Part shown: positions 50,366-60,491 of the stretch, piece by piece | Numbering within the stretch: position 1 is the stretch's first letter | How the letters are laid out: each line of letters starts with the position of its first letter | NCBI GenBank assembly: GCA_023525915.1 | Contig: CP026657.1 | Location: 2,628,001 to 2,692,000 of the forward strand | DNA: 64,000 nt | DNA from: Acetispira formosa (nom. nud.) | Lineage (GTDB): Bacteria; Desulfobacterota; Desulfarculia; Adiutricales; Adiutricaceae | Direction: 5' to 3' | Position numbers and translations under genes: made by a program | Notes under the pieces: generated by a model | Told to the model about the DNA's origin: nothing | The model's input: the letters and a program-made list of their open reading frames with translations, nothing else | The model's database searches: none

Positions 50366-51763
50366 ATGCCCAGCATACTTGACAAGATTTGGGAGGCCCA
50401 TGTGGTCGACCGGGCTCCGGGCCAGCCGGATCTTCTTTATATCGACCGCCACCTGATTCATGAGGTCACTTCTCCCCAGGCTTTTGAGGGGCTGCGCGTG
50501 GCCGGGCGTAAAGTGCGTCGGCCGGACCTGACCTTTGGGGTCATCGACCATTCCATCCCCACCGACGACCGCACCCGCCCGCTGAAGGACGACGTGGCCG
50601 AGGCCCAGCTGGCCGCCTTGGAAAAGAATCAGGCTGATTTCGGGCTGAAAGTTTTCTTTGGGGCCACTGACCCGCGCCAGGGCGTCATCCATGTGACCAT
50701 GCCGGAACAGGGCATTGTGCTGCCCGGCAACACCGTGGTCTGCGGCGACAGCCACACCGCCACTCACGGCGCGTTCGGGGCCGTGGCTTTCGGCATCGGC
50801 ACCAGCGAAGTCGAGCACGTCATGGCCACCCAGACCATTTATCAGACCAAACCCAAACTGATGAATGTCGAAGTCCGGGGCCAGTTGGCTCCCGGCGTCA
50901 CGGCCAAGGATTTGATCCTTCACATCATCAACACGCTGGGGGTCGCGGGAGGCACGGGTTACGCCATTGAATATACGGGCGAGGCTGTGCGGGCCCTTTC
51001 TATGGAAAACCGCATGACCCTCTCCAATATGGCCATTGAGTGCGGGGCCAAAATGGGCCTCATCGCGCCTGATGAAATCACCATCGAATATGTGAAGGGC
51101 CGCCCTCTGGCCCCCAAAGGTCAGGACTTTGATGAGGCCGCCGAGTGGTGGCGCACCCTGTTCACCGACCCTGATTACCAGTATGACCGCACGATCGTCA
51201 TTGAAGCCGAAGACGTGGCTCCGCGCGTCACCTGGGGCACCAACCCAGCCCAAAGCGTGGCTATTGACGGCCAGGTGCCGCAAATCAGTGATTTCTCCAA
51301 TCCCGATGAGCAACTGGCTACTGAAAAGGCCCTTAAATATCAAGCGCTGGAACCCGGAACCAAAATGACCGATGTGCCGGTCGATTACGTTTTCATCGGC
51401 TCCTGCACCAACGGCCGCATCGAAGACCTGCGTGAAGCCGCCGCCATTATGAAGGGCCGGAAAATCGCCGACGGCGTCACCGCCTTGATCGTGCCCGGCT
51501 CCGGCCTGGTCAAGGCCCAGGCCGAGAAGGAAGGTCTGGCCGACATTTTTACCCAGGCGGGCTGCCAGTGGCGGGAGGCAGGGTGTTCGATGTGCCTGGG
51601 CATGAATCCTGATCTGGTCCCGGCCGGGCAGCGCTGCGCCAGCACTTCCAATCGCAATTTCGAAGGCCGCCAGGGCCGCGATTCGCGCACCCATCTGGTC
51701 AGCCCGGCCATGGCCGCCGCCTCCGCCATCACCGGCCGCCTGGCCGATCCCAGAAAAATTTGA
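50366..51763 (+). CDS. leuC: 3-isopropylmalate dehydratase large subunit
   Basis: Isomerises 2- to 3-isopropylmalate in leucine synthesis with LeuD, using a [4Fe-4S] cluster. The protein has 465 residues, the proteobacterial long form. [20 protein letters not shown] is the aconitase signature. The cluster cysteines are in [11 protein letters not shown] and [10 protein letters not shown]. The start [14 protein letters not shown] follows AGGAGG; 13 in-frame residues before it are repeat sequence. leuD follows after 10 nt. The start region is formed by a family 2 repeat end. Confidence 0.97.
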   Translation: MPSILDKIWEAHVVDRAPGQPDLLYIDRHLIHEVTSPQAFEGLRVAGRKVRRPDLTFGVIDHSIPTDDRTRPLKDDVAEAQLAALEKNQADFGLKVFFGATDPRQGVIHVTMPEQGIVLPGNTVVCGDSHTATHGAFGAVAFGIGTSEVEHVMATQTIYQTKPKLMNVEVRGQLAPGVTAKDLILHIINTLGVAGGTGYAIEYTGEAVRALSMENRMTLSNMAIECGAKMGLIAPDEITIEYVKGRPLAPKGQDFDEAAEWWRTLFTDPDYQYDRTIVIEAEDVAPRVTWGTNPAQSVAIDGQVPQISDFSNPDEQLATEKALKYQALEPGTKMTDVPVDYVFIGSCTNGRIEDLREAAAIMKGRKIADGVTALIVPGSGLVKAQAEKEGLADIFTQAGCQWREAGCSMCLGMNPDLVPAGQRCASTSNRNFEGRQGRDSRTHLVSPAMAAASAITGRLADPRKI

Positions 51764-51773
51764 GGTAATGATC

Positions 51774-52391
51774 ATGGAAAAATTCACCACTCTCACCACC
51801 GTGGCTGCCGTGCTCGACCGGCCCAACGTGGATACTGACCTGATCATTCCCAAGCAGTTCCTCAAGCGAATTGAGCGCAGTGGCTTCGGCCAGTTCGTTT
51901 TCAACGATCTCCGCTTTCTGGCTGACGGATCCAAAGACCCGGATTGCGCTCTGAACCAGCCCCGCTATGAGGGCGCGGGGGTTCTGGTCAGCCGCGAAAA
52001 CTTCGGCTGCGGCTCCAGCCGCGAACACGCCCCCTGGGCGCTGATGGATTATGGCTTCCGGGCCGTTATCAGCCCTTCTTTCGCCAATATTTTTGAAAAC
52101 AACAGTTTCAAGAACGGCCTTCTCTTGATCGTAATGTCGGCCGATGAAACCGACCGCCTGATCAAGCTGATTGAGGCCAATCCCGGCTATCAGCTGAGCA
52201 TCGACCTGGCCGCCCAGACTGTGACCGGCCCGGAGGGTTTCGCGGCCAAATTTGATATCGACCCTTTCCGCAAAGAGCTTCTTCTGAACGGCTGGGACGA
52301 TATCAGCCTGACCATGAAAAAGGAAGACAAGATTACCGCCTACGAACAGGGCCACCCCCGGCCCTGGCAGGCCGCGACCAAGGCGGCATAA
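51774..52391 (+). CDS. leuD: 3-isopropylmalate dehydratase small subunit
   Basis: Swivelling domain subunit of isopropylmalate isomerase, 205 residues. The family motifs [16 protein letters not shown] and [14 protein letters not shown] are clear. The start at [10 protein letters not shown] (51774) leaves 8 nt to GAGG. An ATG 6 nt earlier would be too close. Together with leuC it provides one step of the leucine pathway; leuA and leuB are not in the window. Confidence 0.96.
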   Translation: MEKFTTLTTVAAVLDRPNVDTDLIIPKQFLKRIERSGFGQFVFNDLRFLADGSKDPDCALNQPRYEGAGVLVSRENFGCGSSREHAPWALMDYGFRAVISPSFANIFENNSFKNGLLLIVMSADETDRLIKLIEANPGYQLSIDLAAQTVTGPEGFAAKFDIDPFRKELLLNGWDDISLTMKKEDKITAYEQGHPRPWQAATKAA

Positions 52392-52491
52392 GATTTCCGA
52401 GGCTTTGGCTGAGACCGCCGGAGCCGCGGAAAGTGGCACGCCGGGGGATAGTCCCCGGCTGGAATCAACATCCAAAGAGTTAGGAGAAAAC

Positions 52492-53841
52492 ATGTCCGAA
52501 GGACTGCAATTCGTCAAGGACAGAGATCCGCACGAGCCGGAGTTCATCCAGAGCGTAACTGAAGTTTATGAATCGCTCAAAGTGGTGCTGGATGCGGAAG
52601 CGGCCTATCGCAAGGCCAAAATTTTTGAGCGTCTGGTCGAGCCGGAACGCATGGTCATCTTCCGGGTGCCCTGGCAGGATGACAAAGGCGAGTATCATGT
52701 CAATCGTGGTTTCAGGGTTCAGTGGAACTCGGCCATTGGCCCATACAAGGGCGGCTGCCGCTTTCATCCTTCGGTGAATCTGTCGATAATGAAATTTCTG
52801 GCTTTTGAACAGACTTTTAAAAATTCACTGACCACCCTTCCCATGGGCGGCGGCAAAGGCGGCTCTGATTTCGATCCCAAAGGCCGTTCGGACGACGAAG
52901 TGATGCGGTTCTGCCAGAGCTTCATGACTGAAATGTTTCGCCACATCGGCCCCAACACCGATGTTCCGGCTGGCGACATGGGCGTGGGCGCGCGTGAAAT
53001 CGGCTATATGTTCGGGACTTACCGCCGGATCAAAAATGAGTTCACCGGCGTTCTGACCGGCAAAGGCATGAGCTATGGCGGCAGTTGGATTCGCCCGGAA
53101 GCCACCGGCTACGGCAACGTTTATTTTGCCGGTGAAATGGCTGAAGCGGCCGGAAGGACGCTGAAGGGTGCGGTCTGTATGGTTTCCGGCAGCGGCAATG
53201 TGGCTCAGTTCACGTTGGAAAAACTGCTTCAGGTCGGCGCGAAACCCGTCTCGGCTTCTGATTCCAGCGGCTCGATCTATGTGGCCGACGGCTTCACCGC
53301 CGAAATGATCGCTTTCCTGAAAAACCTCAAAAATGTCAAACGCGGCCGCATCAAAGAAATGGCCGACGCTTTCCCCAATGTGGAATACATCCCCTTCGAC
53401 GGCAAGGCCGGTCCGGGAGTGCAGTGGAACCACAAGGCCGATTGCGCTTTCCCCTCCGCCACCCAGAACGAAATCAATGAAGCCGATGCTCAGAACATGA
53501 TCAACAACGGCGTCTGGCTGGTTTCGGAAGGCTCGAACATGAGCACCACTCTGGGCGGAATCGGCGTTTTCCAGGAAAACAAGATTCTGTATGGTCCGGC
53601 CAAGGCTTCCAACGCGGGTGGCGTGGCCACCAGCGGCCTGGAAATGAGCCAGAACTCCATGCGCTATCTGTGGACCCCGGAAGAGGTTGACCAGAAGCTG
53701 AAAAACATCATGGTCACCATCCACAAAACCTGTTTGGACACGGCCGCCAAGTATGGCCGTCCGGGTGATTATGTGCTGGGCGCGAACGCGGCCGGTTTCA
53801 TCAAAGTGGCCGAGGCCATGCTGGCTCAGGGACTGGTGTGA
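52492..53841 (+). CDS. gdhA: NADP-type glutamate dehydrogenase
   Basis: Reductive amination of 2-oxoglutarate with ammonia, 449 residues, the hexameric NADP-type length. Substrate site: GPYKGGCRFHPSV and LPMGGGKGGSDFDPKGRSD with the catalytic Lys. PAGDMGVGAREIGYMFG is the next signature. The Rossmann motif is GSGNVAQ. The start MSEGLQFVKDRDPHEPEF follows AGGAG; an in-frame upstream start at 52405 is rejected. Near the purine cluster, which releases ammonia, it offers a route for nitrogen assimilation. A GC-rich terminator follows. Confidence 0.96.
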   Translation: MSEGLQFVKDRDPHEPEFIQSVTEVYESLKVVLDAEAAYRKAKIFERLVEPERMVIFRVPWQDDKGEYHVNRGFRVQWNSAIGPYKGGCRFHPSVNLSIMKFLAFEQTFKNSLTTLPMGGGKGGSDFDPKGRSDDEVMRFCQSFMTEMFRHIGPNTDVPAGDMGVGAREIGYMFGTYRRIKNEFTGVLTGKGMSYGGSWIRPEATGYGNVYFAGEMAEAAGRTLKGAVCMVSGSGNVAQFTLEKLLQVGAKPVSASDSSGSIYVADGFTAEMIAFLKNLKNVKRGRIKEMADAFPNVEYIPFDGKAGPGVQWNHKADCAFPSATQNEINEADAQNMINNGVWLVSEGSNMSTTLGGIGVFQENKILYGPAKASNAGGVATSGLEMSQNSMRYLWTPEEVDQKLKNIMVTIHKTCLDTAAKYGRPGDYVLGANAAGFIKVAEAMLAQGLV

Positions 53842-53867
53842 TATGTTTCATATCACCTGCGATGAAA

Positions 53868-53889
53868 GGGGGGCTCTGCCCCCCTTTTT
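53868..53889 (+). terminator. Terminator after gdhA
   Basis: GGGGGGC (53868-53874), loop TCT, GCCCCCC (53878-53884), TTTTT. Confidence 0.92.
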
Positions 53890-53923
53890 CGTAATAAGCT
53901 CCAAACAACTTTGGCGGGCGGGG

Positions 53924-54319
53924 CGGCAAAGGTAAAACCCGGAGGGCGTGTCGGTGAGATATCTCCATAGTGGCCCCCGATTTTTCTCTTATTCCCGGCC
54001 GGGTGGCTTCATCGGCATTATGTCTGGCCGTGCCCGTCCGGGGAGCAAAAATCGTGGTCCCCTCTGGAGAAATCTCACCGCCCCGCCCTCCTGATCTTGG
54101 TTGGCTCACAAAAGAGGACCGCAACAGTCACCCCAACCAAACGCTGACCCAGACCAGGCCGGGCGGGCGAAAAATTTTCTGTAAGTCGCTCGTAATTTTG
54201 CTCCCCGGACGGGCACGGGCAAACCGAACGCCACTGAAGCCACCCGGCCGGGAATACGAGAAAATTACGAGCGACGTCAGAAATTTTTTCGCCCGCCCGG
54301 CCGGGTTTTACCTTTGCCG
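53924..54319 (-). repeat. Family 3 twin-hairpin element, copy D (396 bp)
   Basis: Ends CGGCAAAGGTAAAACCCGG and CCGGGTTTTACCTTTGCCG are a perfect 19-bp inverted repeat. Hairpin 2 (GGAGGGCGTGTCGGTGAGAT...) precedes hairpin 1 (GGGCGAAAAATTTTCTGTAA...). The loops carry the opposite-sense CCCGGCCGGG and GCCCGTCCGGG tracts. It is the best-preserved copy at its ends. No clear target duplication is visible. Confidence 0.96.
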
Positions 54320-54411
54320 TTGCTACTGCATCTTGAAATCATTTACCAAAAGGAGTACCATTAACTGGGTTAATTTCCCCATCAATTCCGTAACAATCAA
54401 GGGGCGGCTTT

Positions 54412-54999
54412 ATGTTCAGATCCGGTCTTGTATCAATTGCGTCTTTCTTCCTTATAACCTTCATGTGCCAGCCCCTTATTCTGGCCGAGGATAAAAAAGA
54501 GGAGGGAGGACTGAAAAGTGGCGTAAAATCCGCTGTTTCCGGTGTAGTCTCGGGCACGGTTTCCACTGGAAAAGACGTACTGTCCGGCATCACGGAGGGC
54601 ATTGACGATGGCCGCAAAAGCGGCGACAGTCTCGACGGGGCCAGAATCATCTCCAATAAGGATGAACTGAACGCCCTTTTGAAACTGCGCTCCACCAAGG
54701 TCGAGGAGTTGGAGCCGGGCAATTTTCAAGTTACCCTGGCTATTCAGAATGACAATGATTTTCTGGTGCGAGTCACGCGGCTGAACGAACTCGGCTCAGT
54801 GGTGCTCATAGATGATGAAGGGTTCTCCTACCCTTTGAAGGAGGTGACGTCACAGGGCGGCGATGTGACGGCTCTGGCTAAATCGGCCACCCGGGCCAGA
54901 TATGTTTTCCGTGATGTGGAAAGCCCCCCCAAATTTTTGAGATTCATGGATGTTGACGTAACTCTGCCCCAAGCCAAAGCTGCGGCGAAACAGGATTAG
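54412..54999 (+). CDS. Secreted protein of unknown function
   Basis: A 195-residue protein with an N-terminal signal (LVSIASFFLITFMCQPLILA, cleavage likely before EDKKEEGG). A Gly/Ser/Val-rich linker follows (LKSGVKSAVSGVVSGTVSTG). The C-terminal beta-rich domain from about residue 80 resembles extracytoplasmic Ig-like or late-embryogenesis-type folds (GNFQVTLAIQNDNDFLVRVT) without a name I can give. The signal's Cys lacks a lipobox context. AAGGGG lies before the ATG. Only 12 nt separate it from the next gene, so it may share its transcript. Confidence 0.6.
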   Translation: MFRSGLVSIASFFLITFMCQPLILAEDKKEEGGLKSGVKSAVSGVVSGTVSTGKDVLSGITEGIDDGRKSGDSLDGARIISNKDELNALLKLRSTKVEELEPGNFQVTLAIQNDNDFLVRVTRLNELGSVVLIDDEGFSYPLKEVTSQGGDVTALAKSATRARYVFRDVESPPKFLRFMDVDVTLPQAKAAAKQD

Positions 55000-55011
55000 G
55001 AAGGGTACTCC

Positions 55012-57012
55012 ATGGCAAAGAATTTTTACCTGGGCATAGATACCGGCGGCACCCACACTGACGCAGTGGTCTACGATCCCGGGTCCCGCACGGTAGTGGT
55101 GTCGGCCAAGGCTGAAACCACCCATCACGATCTGGTCATCGGCATTTCCCAGGCCTTGGAAAATCTTGGCCGCCTGAGCTGGGACGGCGGCTTTGGGGCC
55201 ATCAGCCGCATCAACCTTTCCACCACCCTGGCCACCAACGCCATTGCTGAATCTCTGGGCAACCGGGTCGGGCTGGTGATGATGGGCTATGACAAGGATC
55301 AGGAGGCGGTGAAAAAGCTGATCTCGGAACTGCCTCAGGTGGAGACGGCCTTTGTCGGCGGCAGCCATAATTACTATGGGCAGGAAGAGGAGCCGCTGGA
55401 TGATGAAGCGGTGAAAAAAGTGGTGCTGGAACTGGAGCCTAAAGTCTCCGGTTGGGCCGTATCCGGTTTTTTCAGCGTAAAAAACCCTGATCATGAAATG
55501 CGGGTGGCCTCCATCATCAAAAGCGTCTCCGCCAAACCGGTGACCATGGGGCGCGACCTGACGGGCGAGCTGAACGCCGTGCGGCGGGCCGCCACGGCCG
55601 CCCTCAACGCTGGGCTGATAATCATCATCGGGCGGCTTCTGGACGCGGTGAAGGAAGCGGCCGCCAAAGCCGGCCTCACCGCCAGCCTGATGGTGGTCAA
55701 GGGCGACGGCAGCCTGGTCAGTGAGGATTGGGCCAGGGAAAAACCCATTGAAACCGTGGTCTCCGGCCCGGCCGCCGGGCTGGTGGGGGCCAAGGTGCTG
55801 GCTCGCGGCTTCCTGTCGCCCCAAGAAAAAAATCTCTGGGTGCTGGATGTGGGCGGAACCACTACCGATATGGCTTTTGTGGAGAATGGCCTCCCGGCCG
55901 TCAATCCCAACGGGGCGCGGGTCGGCAAGTGGGACACCATGACCCTGGCCGTGGAAACCCGCACGCGCGGGCTGGGCGGCGACAGCCTGGTGACGATCGA
56001 CAGCCGGGGTTTCATCACCCTGGGGCCGCGCCGGGTTCTGCCGCTGTGCCGTCTGGCCAGGAAATGGCCCAAAGCCCTGGAAACGCTCAAATCGCAGAAA
56101 GCCCTGATGACCCCTTCCACGGTGGCCGGCTACTTTTTCGTGCCCGGCACCCCGCCGGAATCCAACATCGGCCGCGACGAGGCGGCCATCCTTGAGGCCA
56201 TGAGCCGGGAAGTGCCTTTCCCCATGGCCAGATACGCGGAGGAAGCCTTTGAGGGCAACCATCACTTCATCGGCCTCAAAGCCCTCTCCCACCCCTCGGT
56301 GATGGTCTCGGCCTTTACCCCCACCGACGCCATGGCCGTTCTGGGCCTCTATAACGGCGGCGCGCGCGAAGCTTCAGCCATTGGCGCGGAGATTCTGGCC
56401 CGCCACCTCAAATGGAAAGCTGAAGAGGTGGCCGTGAAAGTGCTGGATGAATTCGGCCGCGCTTTGGCCCAGGAGATAGTCAGCTACGGTTTTGAGCGCG
56501 ACGGCATTGATTTCCGGCCGGAGGATTTTGCTGAAAACGGCATTTTCGGCGGCATGCTGGGCCGCCGTGCTCAGGGCCGCATCGCGGTGGGCCTCTCGGC
56601 GGCCGACACAGTGGTCCTCCTGGGGGCTCCGGTGAATGTGCTGTCGCCCTTTCTGGCTAAAAATCTCTCCGCCCGCATTCTGGTGCCGCCGGTTTTTGAG
56701 GTGGCCAGCGCCGTGGGCGCGGCCGCGTCCCCGGTCTATCTGACCCGCCGGGTCGAAATCCACACCCTGCCGAACTTCATCGGCTATCGCCTGTTCATGC
56801 CCGATCAGGTCATCGACGGCGATTCGGTCGATGGGCTGGTGAAGGTTGCGGAAGAGAAGATGACGACTTATATGTATTCATTGGCCGCCATGGCCGGTGA
56901 GAGGGGCGCCAACGTCTCCTTCACCCGTGAGGATCGCCGGGTTCTGCTCAATGACGGCAGTAACCTCCACCTGGGCGCAGCCCTGATTTTTACCGCCACG
57001 AAAGCGCATTAA
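55012..57012 (+). CDS. Hydantoinase/oxoprolinase family protein (HyuA/ApcA-like subunit)
   Basis: A 666-residue ASKHA-fold ATPase of the N-methylhydantoinase A/oxoprolinase/acetone-carboxylase-alpha group. Phosphate-binding motifs: YLGIDTGGTHTDAVV at the start and LDVGGTTTDMAFV near residue 280. NLSTTLATNAIAE and SGPAAGLVGAKVLA are typical hydantoinase A segments. The partner subunit (HyuB-like) that most family members need is not adjacent. It is followed after 3 nt by a TPR-glycosyltransferase. It acts on an amide ring or a related carboxylation, but no substrate can be assigned. It is unrelated to the amidohydrolase hyuA at 26721. Confidence 0.85.
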   Translation: MAKNFYLGIDTGGTHTDAVVYDPGSRTVVVSAKAETTHHDLVIGISQALENLGRLSWDGGFGAISRINLSTTLATNAIAESLGNRVGLVMMGYDKDQEAVKKLISELPQVETAFVGGSHNYYGQEEEPLDDEAVKKVVLELEPKVSGWAVSGFFSVKNPDHEMRVASIIKSVSAKPVTMGRDLTGELNAVRRAATAALNAGLIIIIGRLLDAVKEAAAKAGLTASLMVVKGDGSLVSEDWAREKPIETVVSGPAAGLVGAKVLARGFLSPQEKNLWVLDVGGTTTDMAFVENGLPAVNPNGARVGKWDTMTLAVETRTRGLGGDSLVTIDSRGFITLGPRRVLPLCRLARKWPKALETLKSQKALMTPSTVAGYFFVPGTPPESNIGRDEAAILEAMSREVPFPMARYAEEAFEGNHHFIGLKALSHPSVMVSAFTPTDAMAVLGLYNGGAREASAIGAEILARHLKWKAEEVAVKVLDEFGRALAQEIVSYGFERDGIDFRPEDFAENGIFGGMLGRRAQGRIAVGLSAADTVVLLGAPVNVLSPFLAKNLSARILVPPVFEVASAVGAAASPVYLTRRVEIHTLPNFIGYRLFMPDQVIDGDSVDGLVKVAEEKMTTYMYSLAAMAGERGANVSFTREDRRVLLNDGSNLHLGAALIFTATKAH

Positions 57013-57015
57013 ATA

Positions 57016-58476
57016 ATGAGTGACGACAAACTGAAACATATTGAAACCCTGTTCTCTGAAGGCAAAACCGCCGAAGCCCTGGAGCTTTTAGAGGCATTTC
57101 TGGAAACCGAGCCTCACAACCTCCGGGCTCTGAACGACCTTGGGGCCATTCGCCAGAGTCAGGGCGACGGGGCCGGGGCCGAACAGGCCTTTCTCCGGGC
57201 CCTGGAAGTAGATCCCGACCGCACCGACACCAGGGGCAATCTGGTGCTGGCCCTGTGTGTGCAGGAAAAATGGGAAGAGGCCAAAGAGCAGCTGAACAAA
57301 CTTCTGGCCGTCAATCAGAATGATTCGCGGCTCTGGGCTCTCCTGGCCAGGGTGGAGAAATCCCTGGGCAACCTCCGGGGCGCGGTGGAGTATCTGGATC
57401 GCTGCCTGTTGATCGACCCCGACCAGCCCGACCTGAAAGAAACCCGAGACAAAATGGCCAGGGAGGCGGAAAAGTCACCGGCCGTATCTCCGTCGTCATC
57501 CAAAAAGCCGGTTGTGCTGATGTGCTGTCAGAAGGGCCTGGATCATTTCGCCATGCAGCTTTGTGATGAACTGGAAAAGACGGCCGTCATAAAGCGCACG
57601 GTGGGCAACAATATGGGCGAGTTTCACTGGCCCATCAGGTCCGCATCCACCGTTTGGCTGGAGTGGGGTTCGGACATGGCCATTGAGGTCACCAACCACC
57701 CCCAGCTTCTGGACGGCAAAAGGGTGATTGTGCGCATTCACAGCTATGAAGTTTTAAACGGCATGGCTGCCAAGATAAACTACGGCCGGGTCAACGACGT
57801 TATTTTTGTCAGCAATTACATGCGCCAGTTGTTTGAGCGCCGGTTTCCGAACCGTTTCCCGGAGGCAACCCGCGTTCACGTTATCCACAATGGAATCGCG
57901 CTGGATAAATTTCCGTTTGAACCAGGCGGGAACGGCCGCAGAATTGCCTTTGTCGGCAAGATGGACGCCAAAAAAGATCCCATGCTGATGGTCCACGCTT
58001 TCCAGTTCCTTCTGCATCGCCACCCTGATGTGGAATTGCATGTGGCCGGAGCGCCGGACGACAATCGCTATTACATCGCCATGCCTGATTTTCTGGCTAA
58101 AAACAAGCTCGGCGCTTCCACCAATTTCTATGGCCATGTGAAAGACGTGCCCAAATGGCTGGCCGACAAGGATTACATACTCTGCACCAGCCCCTTTGAA
58201 AGCCAGGGCGTCGGCCTTTTGGAGGCCATGCATCGCGGCCTGAAACCCTTGATCTACAACTTCCCCGGCGCGGAGTTTCTCTATCCGCGCAACTGGCTGT
58301 GGAACAATCTGGATGAGCTGGAAGCGCTGATGCTGAACGGGCCGACGCCGGAGGAATGCCGCGATTTCGTGGCCGAACATTATTCCATGACCCGGCAGGC
58401 CGCCAATTTCATGAAGGTCCTCACCACTGAAGAAACAATAGTGGAAGCGCCCCCGGCCGTTGTGACGGAAGAATAA
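57016..58476 (+). CDS. TPR repeat protein fused to a GT4-type glycosyltransferase
   Basis: A 486-residue protein. Residues 1-155 hold about three to four TPR units (NLRALNDLGAIRQSQGDGAG, AEQAFLRALEVDPDR, RGAVEYLDRCLLIDPDQP). After a Ser/Lys linker, residues about 165-470 form a GT-B glycosyltransferase: VFVSNYMRQLF, HVIHNGIALDKFPFEP, IAFVGKMDAKKDPM and ESQGVGLLEAMHRGLKPLIY with the E-x7-E donor motif. It overlaps the following gene by 1 nt and follows the previous by 3 nt. The acceptor is unknown, probably a protein or surface glycan. Confidence 0.82.
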   Translation: MSDDKLKHIETLFSEGKTAEALELLEAFLETEPHNLRALNDLGAIRQSQGDGAGAEQAFLRALEVDPDRTDTRGNLVLALCVQEKWEEAKEQLNKLLAVNQNDSRLWALLARVEKSLGNLRGAVEYLDRCLLIDPDQPDLKETRDKMAREAEKSPAVSPSSSKKPVVLMCCQKGLDHFAMQLCDELEKTAVIKRTVGNNMGEFHWPIRSASTVWLEWGSDMAIEVTNHPQLLDGKRVIVRIHSYEVLNGMAAKINYGRVNDVIFVSNYMRQLFERRFPNRFPEATRVHVIHNGIALDKFPFEPGGNGRRIAFVGKMDAKKDPMLMVHAFQFLLHRHPDVELHVAGAPDDNRYYIAMPDFLAKNKLGASTNFYGHVKDVPKWLADKDYILCTSPFESQGVGLLEAMHRGLKPLIYNFPGAEFLYPRNWLWNNLDELEALMLNGPTPEECRDFVAEHYSMTRQAANFMKVLTTEETIVEAPPAVVTEE

Positions 58477-60476
58477 TGAGCGATTCCCCGGAAGTGCATA
58501 CTGAAAGCCGGGCGGCCGTCTATCCTCTGGCCGCCCTGGTCGGCCAGATGGTCATGGTAGAGGCCCTGATGATTCTGGCGGTGGACCCCTCCATCGGCGG
58601 TCTGCTGTTGGTGGGTGAAAAGGGCACGGCCAAGTCCACGGCCGCCCGCGCCCTGGCGGAGCTGATGACCCCGGAGGAAACTGTCTCTGGCTGTCCCTAT
58701 CACTGTCTGGCCGCTGAGCCGGCTTTTTTCTGTCCCGATTGCCGCGTCCGCCTCAAGTCCGGCCCAGACCTGCCGGTGGAGCTGCGTCGTCCCTCCTTCC
58801 GGACCGTACCCCTTGGCGTGACTGAAGATCGTCTCTTGGGAGGCCTGGATTGGGAAAGAACCATCAGAACCGGCCGCCCGTTTTTAAAGCCCGGCCTTCT
58901 GGGCGAGGCCAACGGCGGCCTGGTATATATCGATGAGGTGAACCTCCTGGAGCCTTCCCTGGCCCACCTTCTGCTCGACGCGGTCTCAGCCGGGCGGGTG
59001 ACTTTGGAGCGTGAGGGGCTTTCCGCTTTCTATCCCACCCGTGTGGCCCTTCTGGCTACTATGAACCCGGAGGAAGGTCATCTCGGCCCCCAACTGGCCG
59101 ACCGTTTCGCTATGACTGTTGAACTGACCGGCGAAGCCGATCCTGGCCTCCGGGCCGAGGTGGTGCGCCGCCGCCTGGCTTTCGAAGCTGACCCGGCCGC
59201 TTTCCGCCAAAAGTACGCGGCGAGGAGCGAAGCGCTGGCCGGGCAGATTGCCCAGGCCCGCCGCCTTTTGCCGGAAATAGAATTCAGCGAACCGGCCCGT
59301 GAATTAATAGCCCGTCTGGCTGTCAATGACCGCCTGGCCGGGCACCGGGGCGATCTGGCCCTGGCCAAGGCCGCCCGCGTCAGAGCCGCCCTTCTGGGCC
59401 TGGAGCTGGTCAGTCCCAGAGAGGTTCTGGATATTGCCGCTTTGATTCTGTCTTCCAGAAAGCGGCCCGCTCCGGTCAAGGAACCGGTGCGCATCAAAAT
59501 GGAACGGGTGGAAAAGGCCGGGGAGCAACAGGAACTATTTGAGGCCGTATACGTCTCCGATCAGCCGGAAGTGCCGCCGGAAGCGAAAGACGGAGCGGGG
59601 CAGGGCGACGATGAGGAGCCGGTTCTCTCAATCTTCAAATCCGGGGAAGGTTTTACCACCGTCACGCCCCAGACGAAGCGCGACATCGGCCCGCGCGGCC
59701 GCAGCGGCCGCCGTTCGACACGCGAGACTACCCGCGCCATAGGACGCTCCTATCGCACCACGGCCCGGCGGCTGGGGCGGCCGTTATCGCTGTCGGCCAC
59801 TTTGCGGGCGGCCGCGCCTTATCAGGTGGCCCGCAAAAATGACGGCGGCTCGGAACGTCCGCTCGTCCTGACGGCGGCTGATTTCCGTGAAAAGGTGTAT
59901 CGCCAGAAAACCGGGCGGCTGGTTATTTTTGTGGTGGATTCATCCGGCTCCATAGGCACGCTCTACCGGATGGAGGAAGCCAAGGCCGCCGCCCTGGCCT
60001 TGCTGGGCGAAGCCTATCAGAAGCGGGACAGGGTGGCCCTGATTGCATTCTATGGTACACGGGCGGAGCTTTTGCTGCCGCCCACCAACAGCCCGGATCT
60101 GGCCGCGCGGCTGCTGTCGGAATTGCCCAGCGGCGGCAAGACCCCGCTGGCGGCCGCCCTGGTTATGACCCGCAAGCTTTTAATGGTGGAGCAGGCCAAA
60201 GATCCGGCCATTAATCCATATGTGGTGCTGATGACCGACGGCCGCCCCAACATTCCCTTGGAGGCCGGGGTCAATCCCTGGCCTGAGGTTTTGAGTCTGG
60301 CCTCCCGCCTGGCCGACGATCCCAAGCTTCACTTCCTGCTCATTGATACGGACAGAGGCGCTTACAATGATTATAAGCTGACGCGTGATCTGGCCGAAAA
60401 GCTTCGCTGCCCCAGAATCAATCTGGAGGAACTGCGTGAGGGCCGGCTGGAATCCTGGCTTGCCGAAAACGGCTGA
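58476..60476 (+). CDS. ChlI/ChlD-like AAA+ and VWA chelatase-type protein
   Basis: A 666-residue fusion. The AAA+ part has Walker A LLVGEKGTAKST, the Cys-rich insert CPDCRVRLKSG, Walker B GGLVYIDEVNLLE and sensor LLATMNPEEG. An acidic/basic linker (about 370-440) follows. The VWA domain has the MIDAS motif DSSGSIG, with GGKTPLAAAL and MTDGRPN. This is the BchI-BchD layout of magnesium chelatases, and of related MoxR-like proteins. No large (ChlH/CobN) subunit is nearby, so the metal and tetrapyrrole role is open. Translation is coupled to the TPR-glycosyltransferase. Confidence 0.85.
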   Translation: MSDSPEVHTESRAAVYPLAALVGQMVMVEALMILAVDPSIGGLLLVGEKGTAKSTAARALAELMTPEETVSGCPYHCLAAEPAFFCPDCRVRLKSGPDLPVELRRPSFRTVPLGVTEDRLLGGLDWERTIRTGRPFLKPGLLGEANGGLVYIDEVNLLEPSLAHLLLDAVSAGRVTLEREGLSAFYPTRVALLATMNPEEGHLGPQLADRFAMTVELTGEADPGLRAEVVRRRLAFEADPAAFRQKYAARSEALAGQIAQARRLLPEIEFSEPARELIARLAVNDRLAGHRGDLALAKAARVRAALLGLELVSPREVLDIAALILSSRKRPAPVKEPVRIKMERVEKAGEQQELFEAVYVSDQPEVPPEAKDGAGQGDDEEPVLSIFKSGEGFTTVTPQTKRDIGPRGRSGRRSTRETTRAIGRSYRTTARRLGRPLSLSATLRAAAPYQVARKNDGGSERPLVLTAADFREKVYRQKTGRLVIFVVDSSGSIGTLYRMEEAKAAALALLGEAYQKRDRVALIAFYGTRAELLLPPTNSPDLAARLLSELPSGGKTPLAAALVMTRKLLMVEQAKDPAINPYVVLMTDGRPNIPLEAGVNPWPEVLSLASRLADDPKLHFLLIDTDRGAYNDYKLTRDLAEKLRCPRINLEELREGRLESWLAENG

Positions 60477-60491
60477 GTTGAGTGCGGGCGG

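Noticed and set aside
50273-51934. 553-aa minus-strand ORF opposite leuC
   Set aside because: Antisense shadow with low-complexity Gly/His-rich sequence; leuC is unambiguous.
55012-57012. Assigning this gene as the HyuA of the purine cluster
   Set aside because: It is an ASKHA-fold ATP-dependent hydantoinase relative, not the zinc amidohydrolase; it lies 22 kb away in another operon.
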